A stretch of 64,000 bases of DNA, taken from Leptotrichia hongkongensis (GTDB lineage: Bacteria > Fusobacteriota > Fusobacteriia > Fusobacteriales > Leptotrichiaceae). The stretch is taken from positions 124,001 through 188,000 of the forward strand of contig NZ_AP019846.1 in the NCBI RefSeq assembly GCF_007990635.1, read 5' to 3'. Under the pieces are notes generated by a model. That model was not told where the DNA came from. It ran no database searches and saw only the letters and a program-made list of their open reading frames with translations. This document shows, in pieces, positions 41,736 to 50,009 of the stretch. A program made the translations under genes and the position numbers. Positions within the stretch are counted from its first letter, which is position 1, and each line of letters opens with the position of its first letter.

Positions 41736-44700
41736 ATGACAATAGCAGATTTTGCAACGAAAAGAGTTGTTTCTACAACAATGATATTAGTATTTATGGT
41801 CTTTTCAGGTGTTGTAGCAATGCGGTCAATGAAGCAGGAATTGATACCAGATTTTAACTTTCCGCTGGTAGCTGTTAATACAACGTGGACTGGAGCAGCT
41901 TCTGAGGATGTTAAGACTCAGATTTCAAAAAAGATAGAAGATGCGGCACTTAATGTTGACGGTATTAAAAATATTTCTACAAGTTCAACTTATGGAAGTT
42001 CAAGTGTAATGATAGAATTTAACTTTGGTACAGATACGGATATAAAGCAAGTACAGATTCAATCTGAAATTGATAAAATAAAACAGGATTTGCCATCTGA
42101 TGCCAATGATCCAGTAGTTTCAAAATTGAATACAGCTGGGGGAAATTCGGATATGGCGATGATGATTGCGATAAGAGGAGCAGATCAGGCGATAATTACT
42201 TCATTTATAGAGGAAACACTAGAACCAAGGCTTAAAAGAAACAGAGGAGTTGGAAACATATCAGTATTTGGTAATGCTACAAGACAGATAAAGGTAAGGC
42301 TGGATCCATATAGATTGCAGGCATACAATTTATCTCCGAGTGAAATATATTCTAAAATTAAGGCGGCTCATACAATTGTACCAGGAGGAACAGTAAAAGA
42401 TGGATCAAAAGAATTCATCTTGAGGGTTGATGGTGAATTAAAGCAGCTGGATCAAATACAGAATATTATTATTTCAAACAATAATAATCAGACAGTAAGA
42501 TTAAGCGATGTTGCAAATGTTGAATATGGAACTAAAGATAAAACTTCTTATTCAAAATATGATGGTCAAGACATGGTTTCTGTTGTAATTCAAAAAAGTA
42601 AGGATGGAAATCTAGTTGAAATTGCAAATATTGCAAAAAAAGAATTGGAAAATATGAAACCGTTATTTCCATCAGGTTCAAAGTATGAAATAATAGTTGA
42701 TAACAGTATAAGAGTAAAAGACGCGATTTCCAATGTAACAAATAGTGGTTTACAGGCATTAGTAATAGCAGTACTTGTCTTATTGGTATTCCTAAAGGAT
42801 TTAAGGGCCTCGCTTGTGGTTGGAATGTCAATTCCAATATCAGCTGCATTTACTTTCTTTCTTTTAAATACACAAGGAATTTCACTAAACTTAATTTCAC
42901 TTATGGGGCTTGCACTTGCGATAGGATCACTGGTTGATAATGCAGTCGTTACGCTAGATAACATATTTGATCACATCCAGATTAATAAAGAGCCAGCACT
43001 TGTTGCGGCGATACGTGGAACAAACGAGGTAATAGTTCCTATGATAGCTTCAACGGCAACATCAGTTTGCGTATTTCTGCCAATCGTATTATTTCCAGGG
43101 TTTGCAAAGGAAGTATTTGCGGGAATTTCGCTCTCAATGATGTTCGCACTGTCAACTTCGATTGTTGTGGCAATGCTGTTTATTCCAATGGCATCAAGTC
43201 TCTTCTTAAATATTGAGAAAATATCTGGAGCAGAAGGGAAAGCGCATAGATTTAATGCGTTTAGAGATAAATACAAAGATCTTGTAAAACAGGCTTTGGA
43301 TCATAGAAAAGCAGTTATAATCGGAGTAATTGTACTATTTTTTGTAGTTGTTTTTGGACTTGGAAGAACTGTAAAAACCTCATTTTTCCCAACGATTGAC
43401 AATGATGAGTATTCGGTAGTAGCACAGCTTTCGACAGGACTTGATGTAGAAGTGGCACACGAAATTTCTAAGCAGATGGAACAGATTGTAAAAGAAGATC
43501 CTGTTACAAAAAATTATACTACTATAGTAAATGCTCAGGCGGCAATAGTCAATGTCGATGTAAAAAAAGACACGATGAAAGCAATGGAAAGAATGCGTCA
43601 AAAAATGAGCGACATTCCAAATGTTACAATCGCTGTTTCCCCATCAAAAGCTGGAGGACGTTCAGTTTCAAAAGATTATTCATTCCAAGTGGAAGGGGAT
43701 AATGCTGAAGAAATCAACAGAATTGCCAATGCGATTATGGCAGACATGAAGCGGCAGACATGGTTTAAAGATGTAAAATCATCATCAGAAGGCGGATATC
43801 CACAGGCACAGCTTGAAGTAAACAGAGTAAAGGCTGAAAGTTATGGGCTAAGTGTTACAGATATAACTAGAATGCTGAATCAAACTGTCTTAGGAGTAGA
43901 TCCGATAGAAATTACTGAAAACACAGAAACATTAAAAGTTTATATGGAATTTGAAGAGCAGTATAAAAATTCACTTGACAAAATACTGAATATAATGATA
44001 AAAACAAGTGGAGGACAATTTGTAAGACTAGGAGATATTGCCACAATGAAACAGGTGGAAGGTGCAGCCTCTATAGAAACTTATAATGGTTCTCAAATTG
44101 TAACAGTAGGAGCAAATTTGGATAAATCAAAAGGTTTGAATGATGCATCAAAATTTGTAAATGAATCATTCAAAAAAACAAATCCAGCTATAGGATATAA
44201 AATAGCTCCAGCAGGAAAGGCTCAAAACCAGAAGGAAATGGGTGGAGAAATTATGAATGCCCTTATTCTTTCGGTAGCACTTATTTATGTTGTCTTGGCA
44301 ATACAGCTGGAATCATTTATTTTACCGTTAATAATGATGTTAGCATTGCCATTATCGATGATTGGAGTAATGTTTGGGCTGGCTGTAACAAGAATACAGC
44401 TGAGCATGTTCGTTATGATTGGTATTCTAATGCTGTTTGGTATGGCGGTTAATAATGCAATTGTATTACTGGATTTCGTATCAAGTTTACGGCAAAAGGG
44501 GATGGAAATTAGAGAGGCCCTTGTGGAAGCGGCAGGTTCACGGCTTCGTCCGATACTTATGACAACACTTACAACGGTGCTTGGATGGATTCCAATGGTA
44601 TTTTCAAGCAAGGGAAGTTCGGGTTATTATCAAGGAATGGCAGTAGCGGTTATGTTTGGACTTTCATTCTGTACATTGCTGACATTATTCTTTATACCTG

Positions 44701-44801
44701 TAGCTTATTCTATAGTTGAAGAAAGAAAAGAAAGAAGACAAAAGGAAAAAGAGGAAGCAAGAAAAGCAAAAAAAATGGCTGAAAGATCACAAAATAAATA
44801 A
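41736..44801 (+). CDS. RND efflux transporter permease
   Basis: The proton-driven inner-membrane pump (AcrB superfamily), 1021 residues with 12 expected helices and two large periplasmic loops. N-terminal motif FATKRVVSTTMILVFMVFSG; helix 4 reads GLALAIGSLVDNAVVTLDNIFDH, where the acidic pair of AcrB is D-N, as in many RND relatives; C-terminal GRLRP-like SRLRPILMTTLTTVLGWIPM is conserved. Helix 10 has GMAVNNAIVLLDF. The substrate range is unknown. It ends in a basic, Lys/Arg/Glu-rich cytosolic tail. AAGGAG precedes ATG 41736; the PII-like gene follows 31 bp later. Confidence 0.94.
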   Translation: MTIADFATKRVVSTTMILVFMVFSGVVAMRSMKQELIPDFNFPLVAVNTTWTGAASEDVKTQISKKIEDAALNVDGIKNISTSSTYGSSSVMIEFNFGTDTDIKQVQIQSEIDKIKQDLPSDANDPVVSKLNTAGGNSDMAMMIAIRGADQAIITSFIEETLEPRLKRNRGVGNISVFGNATRQIKVRLDPYRLQAYNLSPSEIYSKIKAAHTIVPGGTVKDGSKEFILRVDGELKQLDQIQNIIISNNNNQTVRLSDVANVEYGTKDKTSYSKYDGQDMVSVVIQKSKDGNLVEIANIAKKELENMKPLFPSGSKYEIIVDNSIRVKDAISNVTNSGLQALVIAVLVLLVFLKDLRASLVVGMSIPISAAFTFFLLNTQGISLNLISLMGLALAIGSLVDNAVVTLDNIFDHIQINKEPALVAAIRGTNEVIVPMIASTATSVCVFLPIVLFPGFAKEVFAGISLSMMFALSTSIVVAMLFIPMASSLFLNIEKISGAEGKAHRFNAFRDKYKDLVKQALDHRKAVIIGVIVLFFVVVFGLGRTVKTSFFPTIDNDEYSVVAQLSTGLDVEVAHEISKQMEQIVKEDPVTKNYTTIVNAQAAIVNVDVKKDTMKAMERMRQKMSDIPNVTIAVSPSKAGGRSVSKDYSFQVEGDNAEEINRIANAIMADMKRQTWFKDVKSSSEGGYPQAQLEVNRVKAESYGLSVTDITRMLNQTVLGVDPIEITENTETLKVYMEFEEQYKNSLDKILNIMIKTSGGQFVRLGDIATMKQVEGAASIETYNGSQIVTVGANLDKSKGLNDASKFVNESFKKTNPAIGYKIAPAGKAQNQKEMGGEIMNALILSVALIYVVLAIQLESFILPLIMMLALPLSMIGVMFGLAVTRIQLSMFVMIGILMLFGMAVNNAIVLLDFVSSLRQKGMEIREALVEAAGSRLRPILMTTLTTVLGWIPMVFSSKGSSGYYQGMAVAVMFGLSFCTLLTLFFIPVAYSIVEERKERRQKEKEEARKAKKMAERSQNK

Positions 44802-44832
44802 TAATAAACTTTAAAGAAAAGGAGGTGTTTTC

Positions 44833-45129
44833 TTGAAGAGGGTAGAAATATATTTTGATTCATACTTTATGGATAAAATAAAGGAAGAAATGCGTGAATA
44901 CGGAATTGAGCAATATACAATAATTCCACAAGTTTACAGCCGTTGGAGCAAAACATTAAAACATTTTAACAGCCACGTCTGGCCCGGAACTGACAGCATT
45001 CTTGTAACGTATCTGGAAGATGAGCAGGCAAGGGAAATTATGCGGCTTATCAAAATTATGAAAATAGATTTAGGTAAGTCAATCTCAATGGGTGCAGCAC
45101 TTTTACCGGTAGATGATATTATTTTGTAA
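44833..45129 (+). CDS. PII-like transporter-associated protein
   Basis: A 98-residue protein resembling the PG0541-type P-II-like proteins that accompany RND efflux genes in Bacteroidota and spirochaetes (from memory). The N-terminus KRVEIYFDSYFMDKIKEEMREYGIEQYTIIPQVYSRW follows the beta-alpha-beta start of PII, and a T-loop-like stretch (KTLKHFNSHVWPGTDSILVTYLEDEQAREIMRLIKIMK) comes after. The start is TTG 44833 behind AAAGGAGG. The operon position suggests it binds a small ligand or the pump itself; no catalytic residue is expected. Confidence 0.72.
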   Translation: MKRVEIYFDSYFMDKIKEEMREYGIEQYTIIPQVYSRWSKTLKHFNSHVWPGTDSILVTYLEDEQAREIMRLIKIMKIDLGKSISMGAALLPVDDIIL

Positions 45130-45182
45130 AAAATATGAATAAAAAAATAGTTTGAGTATAAAAAAGAACGGAGTGATTATTA

Positions 45183-45806
45183 ATGGCAGTTTTTGAATTG
45201 AAACATCCACTAATTGAACATAAACTTTCAAATTTGAGAAATAAAGATACAGACACTAAACTTTTTAGGGAAAGCTTAAACGAAATAGCAGGACTTATGG
45301 TTTATGAAGCAACAAAACATTTGCCGCTCAAGGAGATTGAAACAGAAACTCCTATTCAGAAAACCACTACAAAAGTTCTAGATAAACCAATAACGTTAGT
45401 TCCCATCCTAAGAGCAGGACTTGGAATGATAGATGGAATATTGCAGCTTCTTCCAAACGCAAAAGTAGGTCATCTAGGAGTTTACAGAAACGAAGAAACT
45501 CTAGAGCCAGTCTACTACTATGCAAAAATGCCTACAAACGTTGTTGAAAGTCAAGTTTTCGTAGTAGATCCAATGCTTGCAACAGGTGGTTCAATGATTT
45601 ACACACTTGACTATTTGAAAGAAAAAGGCGTAAAAAATATAACTGTACTTTGTATCATTGGTGCTCCTGAAGGAATAAAGAAATTTACTGAAAAACATCC
45701 CGATGTTGACTTGTACATAGCGGCAATTGATGATGGACTTAATGAACATGCGTATATCTATCCAGGATTGGGAGATGCGGGAGATAGAATATTTGGAACA
45801 AAATAG
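45183..45806 (+). CDS. upp: Uracil phosphoribosyltransferase
   Basis: Pyrimidine salvage enzyme that makes UMP from uracil and PRPP. The 207 residues start with [43 protein letters not shown], and contain [14 protein letters not shown], the PRPP-binding loop [21 protein letters not shown] and the uracil site [24 protein letters not shown], all diagnostic. ATG 45183 follows ACGGAG. A strong terminator follows. Confidence 0.97.
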   Translation: MAVFELKHPLIEHKLSNLRNKDTDTKLFRESLNEIAGLMVYEATKHLPLKEIETETPIQKTTTKVLDKPITLVPILRAGLGMIDGILQLLPNAKVGHLGVYRNEETLEPVYYYAKMPTNVVESQVFVVDPMLATGGSMIYTLDYLKEKGVKNITVLCIIGAPEGIKKFTEKHPDVDLYIAAIDDGLNEHAYIYPGLGDAGDRIFGTK

Positions 45807-45825
45807 TAAAATGGATTTTTTAGGA

Positions 45826-45859
45826 AAATACTCTAATTAAAACAATTAGGGTATTTTTT
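45826..45859 (+). terminator. Terminator after upp
   Basis: AAATACTCTAATT (45826-45838) pairs with AATTAGGGTATTT (45844-45856) through 13 positions including one G-T, followed by TTTC. Confidence 0.93.
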
Positions 45860-46078
45860 CATATTATTATGTTTTTTCTTTTTTATTTCTGTAGGATTGC
45901 TCATTGCCGCAAATCCTTACCTTGCAATAAAGATTTATCCTAATAATTAAAATTATGGCAAGATTGCTACGCAATAACCTATGGCTAGTCTACGACATTT
46001 TTCTGCACTGACAAAAAACTCGCTATGCTCAAACAGTTTTGTCAGCACAGAAAAATGCTCCGACGGATTTTAAAGAGT
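45860..46078 (+). repeat. Structured intergenic repeat (family 2), copy 1
   Basis: A T-rich lead, then AGGATTGCTCATTGCCGC with AATCCT (first small hairpin, 45894-45917), a copy-specific insert, the conserved CCTATGGCTAGTCTACGAC (45978-45996), and a large hairpin: left arm 45996-46016 (ATTTTTCTGCACTGACAAAA) and right arm 46037-46057 (TTTTGTCAGCACAGAAAAAT), matching at 19 of 21 positions with a 20-nt loop, then GCTCCGACGG. The same design recurs at 57251-57408 and 63610-63745, with inverted fragments at 56302-56365 and 27549-27597. Confidence 0.78.
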
Positions 46079-46164
46079 AAAAATTGTATTTTAATTATTT
46101 AAAAATATTGAGTTGTTATTCTTTATTAGAAAAGTTTGTAATAAATTTCTTATTTAACCGAGGT

Positions 46165-46359
46165 TTAGTATAATAATAATTTTTTCTTTTCTTCAAAATA
46201 AAAAAGAAGCAGAATCTCAAAAATTCCACTTCGTTTTTCATAACATCTTCTTCCGCTTCCTGCTCTATCTTTTTCATATTCTGCCCATCTTGAAGGACTA
46301 AACAAACTGCAACTAACCACAGCTATTCACAAAATAGTAATTAATATCAACTTTTTCAA
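46165..46359 (-). pseudogene. Broken copy of the small lipoprotein gene
   Basis: Read from TTG at 46359, the frame starts LKKLILITIL, meets TGA at codon 11 inside the signal peptide, and continues IAVVSCSLFSPSRWAEYEKDRAGSGRRCYEKRSG before losing similarity where functional copies read NVYCKDRDGNR. It is the last unit of the array and its end is merged with a terminator. Nearby 46079-46164 shows nothing recognisable. Confidence 0.75.
46196..46232 (-). terminator. Terminator closing the lipoprotein array
   Basis: On the minus strand GAAG (46232-46229) and GAAT (46226-46223) pair with ATTC (46215-46212) and CTTC (46209-46206), followed by TTTTTTATTTT. Confidence 0.7.
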
Positions 46360-46392
46360 ACTCATCAACTCCAATCAACAAAAAATAATTTG

Positions 46393-46566
46393 TTAGTAAA
46401 CTCTATTTCCATCCCTATCTTTACAATAAACATTTCCATATTGCTTATAACATCTTTCGCCACTTTCTCTTCTGCTTTCAGTTACTCTGTTCCAATAACT
46501 TGGACTAAAAAGTTCGCAACTTACTGTAGTCAGAGCAAGAATTACAATCAAAAACAATTTTTTCAT
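46393..46566 (-). CDS. Small lipoprotein, array unit 5
   Basis: A 57-residue lipoprotein precursor: signal peptide MKKLFLIVILALTTVSC with Cys17 lipidated, then a 40-residue mature part, ELFSPSYWNRVTESRRESGE, RCYKQYGNVYCKDRDGNRVY. Two further cysteines (CY...YC) could form a disulfide. The start is the ATG of MKK; the upstream ATGGAG contains the GGAG binding site. Family unknown to me; function unknown. Sequence similarity to its four neighbours is close. Confidence 0.75.
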   Translation of the reverse strand: MKKLFLIVILALTTVSCELFSPSYWNRVTESRRESGERCYKQYGNVYCKDRDGNRVY

Positions 46567-46596
46567 ATTCATCAACTCCATTCAAAAACTAAGTTA

Positions 46597-46767
46597 TTAA
46601 TAACGATTTCCATCCCTATCTTCACAATAAACATTTCCATATTGCTCATAACAATGAACTCCTCTATCTGCTGCTTTTTGTCTTGCTCTATCCCACGAAT
46701 TTGAATCAAAAAGTTCACAACTTACTATAGTCAGAGCAAGAATTACAAGTAAAATCAATTTTTTCAT
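46597..46767 (-). CDS. Small lipoprotein, array unit 4
   Basis: A 56-residue paralogue: MKKLILLVILALTIVSC signal peptide, then ELFDSNSWDRARQKAADRGV and HCYEQYGNVYCEDRDGNRY. The mature N-terminal half varies most between units while CY..YGNVYC.DRDGNR is nearly constant. The 30-bp spacer to the next unit is almost identical between units, including the ATGGAGTTGATGAAT translation start region. Confidence 0.75.
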   Translation of the reverse strand: MKKLILLVILALTIVSCELFDSNSWDRARQKAADRGVHCYEQYGNVYCEDRDGNRY

Positions 46768-46797
46768 ATTCATCAACTCCATTCAAAAACTAAGTTA

Positions 46798-46971
46798 TTA
46801 ATAACGATTTCCATCCCTATCTTCACAATAAAAATATCCACTGCTAGTTCTATAACACTCTTCTCCTCTATTTTTTCTGCTTTCACTTACTTTGTTCCAA
46901 TAACTTGGACTAAAAAGTTCACAACTTACTGTAGTCAGAGCAAGAATTACAAGTAAAAACAACTTTTTCAA
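46798..46971 (-). CDS. Small lipoprotein, array unit 3
   Basis: A 57-residue paralogue starting at TTG (LKKLFLLVILALTTVSC), mature part ELFSPSYWNKVSESRKNRGE then ECYRTSSGYFYCEDRDGNRY. The upstream half of the mature region equals unit 5 while the C-terminal half differs (TSSGYFYC for QYGNVYC), as if segments had been exchanged between units. Confidence 0.72.
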   Translation of the reverse strand: MKKLFLLVILALTTVSCELFSPSYWNKVSESRKNRGEECYRTSSGYFYCEDRDGNRY

Positions 46972-47036
46972 ATTTATCAACTCCATTCAAAAAAAATTTT
47001 AATATTTTAAATAATTGAATTTATAGATTAAATCAT

Positions 47037-47198
47037 CTACTTACTATATTCACAATGAACATATCCACTAGAATATCGATAACATTTTTCTCCTCGTTCT
47101 TTTCTATATTGTTCTGTTTTTTTCCACTCACCAGGATTAAGCAATTCGCAACTAACCACAGCCATTCCCAAAACAGTAATTAATATCAATTTTTTCAA
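47037..47198 (-). CDS. Small lipoprotein, array unit 2
   Basis: A 53-residue paralogue from TTG 47198 to TAG 47039-47037: LKKLILITVLGMAVVSC, then ELLNPGEWKKTEQYRKERGE and KCYRYSSGYVHCEYSK. It is the most divergent intact member and lacks the DRDGNR ending. GGAG lies 9 nt before the start. Its signal peptide and spacing match the broken terminal copy at 46165, so those two form a subgroup. Confidence 0.68.
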   Translation of the reverse strand: MKKLILITVLGMAVVSCELLNPGEWKKTEQYRKERGEKCYRYSSGYVHCEYSK

Positions 47199-47231
47199 AC
47201 TTGTCAACTCCAATCAACAAAAAATAATTTG

Positions 47232-47405
47232 TTAGTAAACTCTATTTCCATCCCTATCTTTACAATAAACATTTCCATATTGCTTATAACAATGAACTCC
47301 TCTTTCTTCTCTTCTTTCACGAGCTTCATCCCATAATTTGGGATCTAATAAACCACAACTTACTGTAGTCAGAGCAAGAATTACAATCAAAAATAATTTT
47401 TTCAT
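47232..47405 (-). CDS. Small lipoprotein, array unit 1
   Basis: The promoter-proximal unit, 57 residues: MKKLFLIVILALTTVSC signal peptide, mature GLLDPKLWDEARERREERGV and HCYKQYGNVYCKDRDGNRVY. Glycine at mature position 2 contrasts with Glu in the other units. ATG 47405 lies behind ACGGAGATG. A promoter with a long A-tract (minus strand) lies 30-75 bp upstream. The histidine kinase gene ends upstream at 47560 in the same direction. Confidence 0.75.
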   Translation of the reverse strand: MKKLFLIVILALTTVSCGLLDPKLWDEARERREERGVHCYKQYGNVYCKDRDGNRVY

Positions 47406-47435
47406 ATTTATCATCTCCGTACATTCTTTTTTTGT

Positions 47436-47465
47436 ATTATAACATATTTTTATGATAATTGTCTT
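47436..47465 (-). promoter_or_regulatory. Promoter of the lipoprotein array
   Basis: On the minus strand TATAAT (47441-47436), preceded by TG at the extended -10 position, with AAGACA (47465-47460) 18 bp upstream. The -35 merges with a 17-base A-tract. Confidence 0.65.
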
Positions 47466-47480
47466 TTTTTTTTTTTTTTT
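47464..47480. repeat. 17-base homopolymer tract (poly-T on plus, poly-A on minus)
   Basis: Seventeen consecutive T (plus strand) at 47464-47480. On the minus strand it is an A-tract immediately upstream of and overlapping the -35 element of the lipoprotein promoter, where an UP element would lie. Long homopolymers change length readily during replication. Confidence 0.95.
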
Positions 47481-47559
47481 GAAATTAGAATAATATTATA
47501 AAAAACTATTTTTAAACAAGAGTTTAATTTTTTTGATTTTAAAAGGGAGTGAGAATACA

Positions 47560-49230
47560 TTACAAACTTGATTTAAAAGGAATTTTTATAATTACTTCTG
47601 CTCCTTCGGTTTTGTTGTCTTTATTTATAAATACGCCATAATTTTTGCCGTAATAGAATTTTATTCTTTTATCGACATTTTGAAATCCTACACCGCCTGT
47701 CTTGCTTTTTTTGAACTGTTTGGCTTTTTCAAAGCCTATTCCGTTGTCTTTGACTGAGATATTGATAGTGCTATTTTCTCTGTAAACGTCGATTGTAATA
47801 ATTCCGTTTCCAGAAAGGTTTTTTATTCCGTGATAGATGGAGTTTTCTACAATTGGCTGGATTATGATTTTTGGAACTTCGATGGAAAGAAGGCTTTCGT
47901 CTTCTATGTTGAAAAAATAGAAAAGTTTGTCTTCGTATCTCTGCTTTTGTATGAATAAATATTCTTTAGTGTGCATAATTTCATCTTTTAAGGGTATTTT
48001 TTCGTGACCGTTGCTAAGGGAAAGCCTAAAATAGTTTGCAAGTGATTTTGTAATGCTGATTACTTTTTCATTGTCTTCAAATTCTGCCATCCAAATAATT
48101 GTATCAAGCGTATTATACAGAAAATGTGGATTAATCTGGCTGTGAAGAGCCTTTATTTCATATTCCCGCAAATATTTTATCTTTTCGACCATTACATTAA
48201 AATGTTCTACAAGATTCTGAACTTCATAGCCTGTTTTTTCGCTTAAATGAAATTCCCGTAGATTATTTTCAAAGTTTTGCATATGATTTTCCAGTTTTAT
48301 TAAAGGCCTTAGAATCTTTGTTATTACGATAAATGTAATAATGGAAGAAAAAGCTAATGAAACTAGGAAAATGATAATAACTATGTGAGAAAAATTTTTC
48401 TTTAAGGTAACTAAGTCATTTGTGTTTGCAAGGCTTCTTAAATTCCAGTTTGTATTTTCAATCTGTGTTTCGTATAAGTATGTATCTTTATTTTTATTCT
48501 TTTCTGAAAATTTTGCAAGACACTTTTTATCAGCAAAGCATTTTACATCTTTGTAGTAAATAATATTGTTGTTTTTGTCTACTATAATATTGTCGATTTG
48601 TTTTCCAAAAGAAATGGAATTTAAATATCTTTCAAGAATTTCATATTTAATGTCAAAAACAATAACACCAAGATTTTCTCCCTTTGAATTTTTTATGTCC
48701 CGACTGATTGAAAGAAACCAGAGAGCTGAATTCATAGAGGAGGTGGAATTTTTTCTGCTGGGATTAAAAACGGGCATATCGGAATTGTTTATAGCATCGA
48801 CATACCATTTTTCCTTCATCATATTTTCTGATATTTTCATATCATTATTTTTGTCACTGGATACAATGTTACCATTTTTTCCGATTACAGTAATATTTTT
48901 AATTCCTTTATTACTATCAAGAATCGAATAAATCATTTTTTCAATGCTCTTTTTTGAATCTTCATTTCCTGATATTAAAAAATTTCTAACATCGGCATCA
49001 ACAGATAAGAGATTAATTATATTTTTCAATTTATCTGCATAGAGCGTAATATAACGGGATGTACTTATGACATTTCCGTTAGTATATTCAATTTCCTTGT
49101 TCATTATGATGTATTTTGAAGTATAGTAAAAAATACTGCTTAAAAAAAGTACAAACAGAAGATTTCCAATAATATAATAAAAAAACAGCTGAAGCAGCAT
49201 CGAGTTTTTCATAGTTCTTTTTAATTTCAT
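47560..49230 (-). CDS. YesM-type sensor histidine kinase
   Basis: A 556-residue membrane sensor. Helices near residues 13-35 and 280-305 enclose a periplasmic dCache-like domain; a HAMP-like linker follows (KILRPLIKLENHMQNFE). The kinase domain is of the His_kinase/LytS-YesM type with HSQINPHFLYNTLDTIIWM (phospho-accepting His in HFLYN vicinity) and an ATPase domain with PIVENSIYHGI, DNGIGF and GGVGFQNVDKRI. It overlaps its response regulator gene by 4 bp, so they are coupled. Position after the msrAB locus suggests it senses oxidative or periplasmic thiol stress; that is an inference. Confidence 0.9.
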   Translation of the reverse strand: MKLKRTMKNSMLLQLFFYYIIGNLLFVLFLSSIFYYTSKYIIMNKEIEYTNGNVISTSRYITLYADKLKNIINLLSVDADVRNFLISGNEDSKKSIEKMIYSILDSNKGIKNITVIGKNGNIVSSDKNNDMKISENMMKEKWYVDAINNSDMPVFNPSRKNSTSSMNSALWFLSISRDIKNSKGENLGVIVFDIKYEILERYLNSISFGKQIDNIIVDKNNNIIYYKDVKCFADKKCLAKFSEKNKNKDTYLYETQIENTNWNLRSLANTNDLVTLKKNFSHIVIIIFLVSLAFSSIITFIVITKILRPLIKLENHMQNFENNLREFHLSEKTGYEVQNLVEHFNVMVEKIKYLREYEIKALHSQINPHFLYNTLDTIIWMAEFEDNEKVISITKSLANYFRLSLSNGHEKIPLKDEIMHTKEYLFIQKQRYEDKLFYFFNIEDESLLSIEVPKIIIQPIVENSIYHGIKNLSGNGIITIDVYRENSTINISVKDNGIGFEKAKQFKKSKTGGVGFQNVDKRIKFYYGKNYGVFINKDNKTEGAEVIIKIPFKSSL

Positions 49231-50009
49231 AGTTTCTCCAGCACACTTTTTTTAAATTCTTTCGGTGTCATTCCAAAAGTTTTTTTAAATTTTGAATTGA
49301 AATAATTAAAGTTTTCCATTCCTACAAGCTCTCCAATTTGATAATTTTTCAAATCCGTTGTCAAAAGCAGCAGCTTTGCCTTTTCCATTCGTATATTATT
49401 CAAATAGTCCTGAAAAGGAATACCAAACAAATTTTTAAAAAGTGAACTCAAATATCCAGAAGACAAATTCATTTCATCAGCCAGAGAATTTAAGTTAAAG
49501 GAAACATCACTGTATTTTTCTTCAATTTTTTTTGTTAAAATATCTTTGTACTTGCTATGAGAAATATTTTTATCAGATTTTTCAGCTTGGCTAATTTTAT
49601 TAATAATTTTTCTTGCTTCGTTATATTTTTTATCTTCTTCCAGCTTATAGATAAGTTTTGAAATTATCTCATTTATATCTGTCTTTGAAACAGGTTTTAA
49701 AATATAGTCTTCAACTCCGATTTTTAAAGCCTTTTGAGCATATTCAAAATAGTCATATCCAGAAATAATGGCTATTTTAACATCACTTTTCAGCTCTTTC
49801 ATCTCCTCGGCAAGAGTCAGCCCATTTTTAAAGGGAATATTTATATCCAGCAAGACAAGGTCAGGCAAGACTTCAGAAAAAGTCTTAAAGGCAGAATTAC
49901 CATCTTCTGCCTCATAAACATCACTTATCTTATATTTTTCAAAATCAATAAAGGTTTTAATACCTCTTCTTATAATCGGTTCATCATCAATTATTAAAAT
50001 ACTGTACAC
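49227..50009 (-). CDS. AraC-type response regulator (YesN-like)
   Basis: A 260-residue transcription factor. Receiver domain at 1-120 with acidic cluster DD (8-9), phospho-acceptor Asp55 in LVLLD, and Lys in ILKPVSKTD; C-terminal AraC helix-turn-helix pair at about 160-255 (LADEMNLSSGYLSSLFKNLFGIPFQDYLNNIRMEKAKLLL, GELVGMENFNYFNSKFKKTFGMTPKEFK). ATG at 50009, immediately adjoining the stop of the thioredoxin-like gene. A comparable MsrAB-linked two-component system (ModRS) is described in Fusobacterium nucleatum, as I recall. Confidence 0.92.
   Translation of the reverse strand: MYSILIIDDEPIIRRGIKTFIDFEKYKISDVYEAEDGNSAFKTFSEVLPDLVLLDINIPFKNGLTLAEEMKELKSDVKIAIISGYDYFEYAQKALKIGVEDYILKPVSKTDINEIISKLIYKLEEDKKYNEARKIINKISQAEKSDKNISHSKYKDILTKKIEEKYSDVSFNLNSLADEMNLSSGYLSSLFKNLFGIPFQDYLNNIRMEKAKLLLLTTDLKNYQIGELVGMENFNYFNSKFKKTFGMTPKEFKKSVLEKL

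Noticed and set aside
46390-46704. 104-codon plus-strand frame across the lipoprotein array
   Set aside because: It only mirrors two repeated lipoprotein units on the other strand, and the repeated codons have no start signals.
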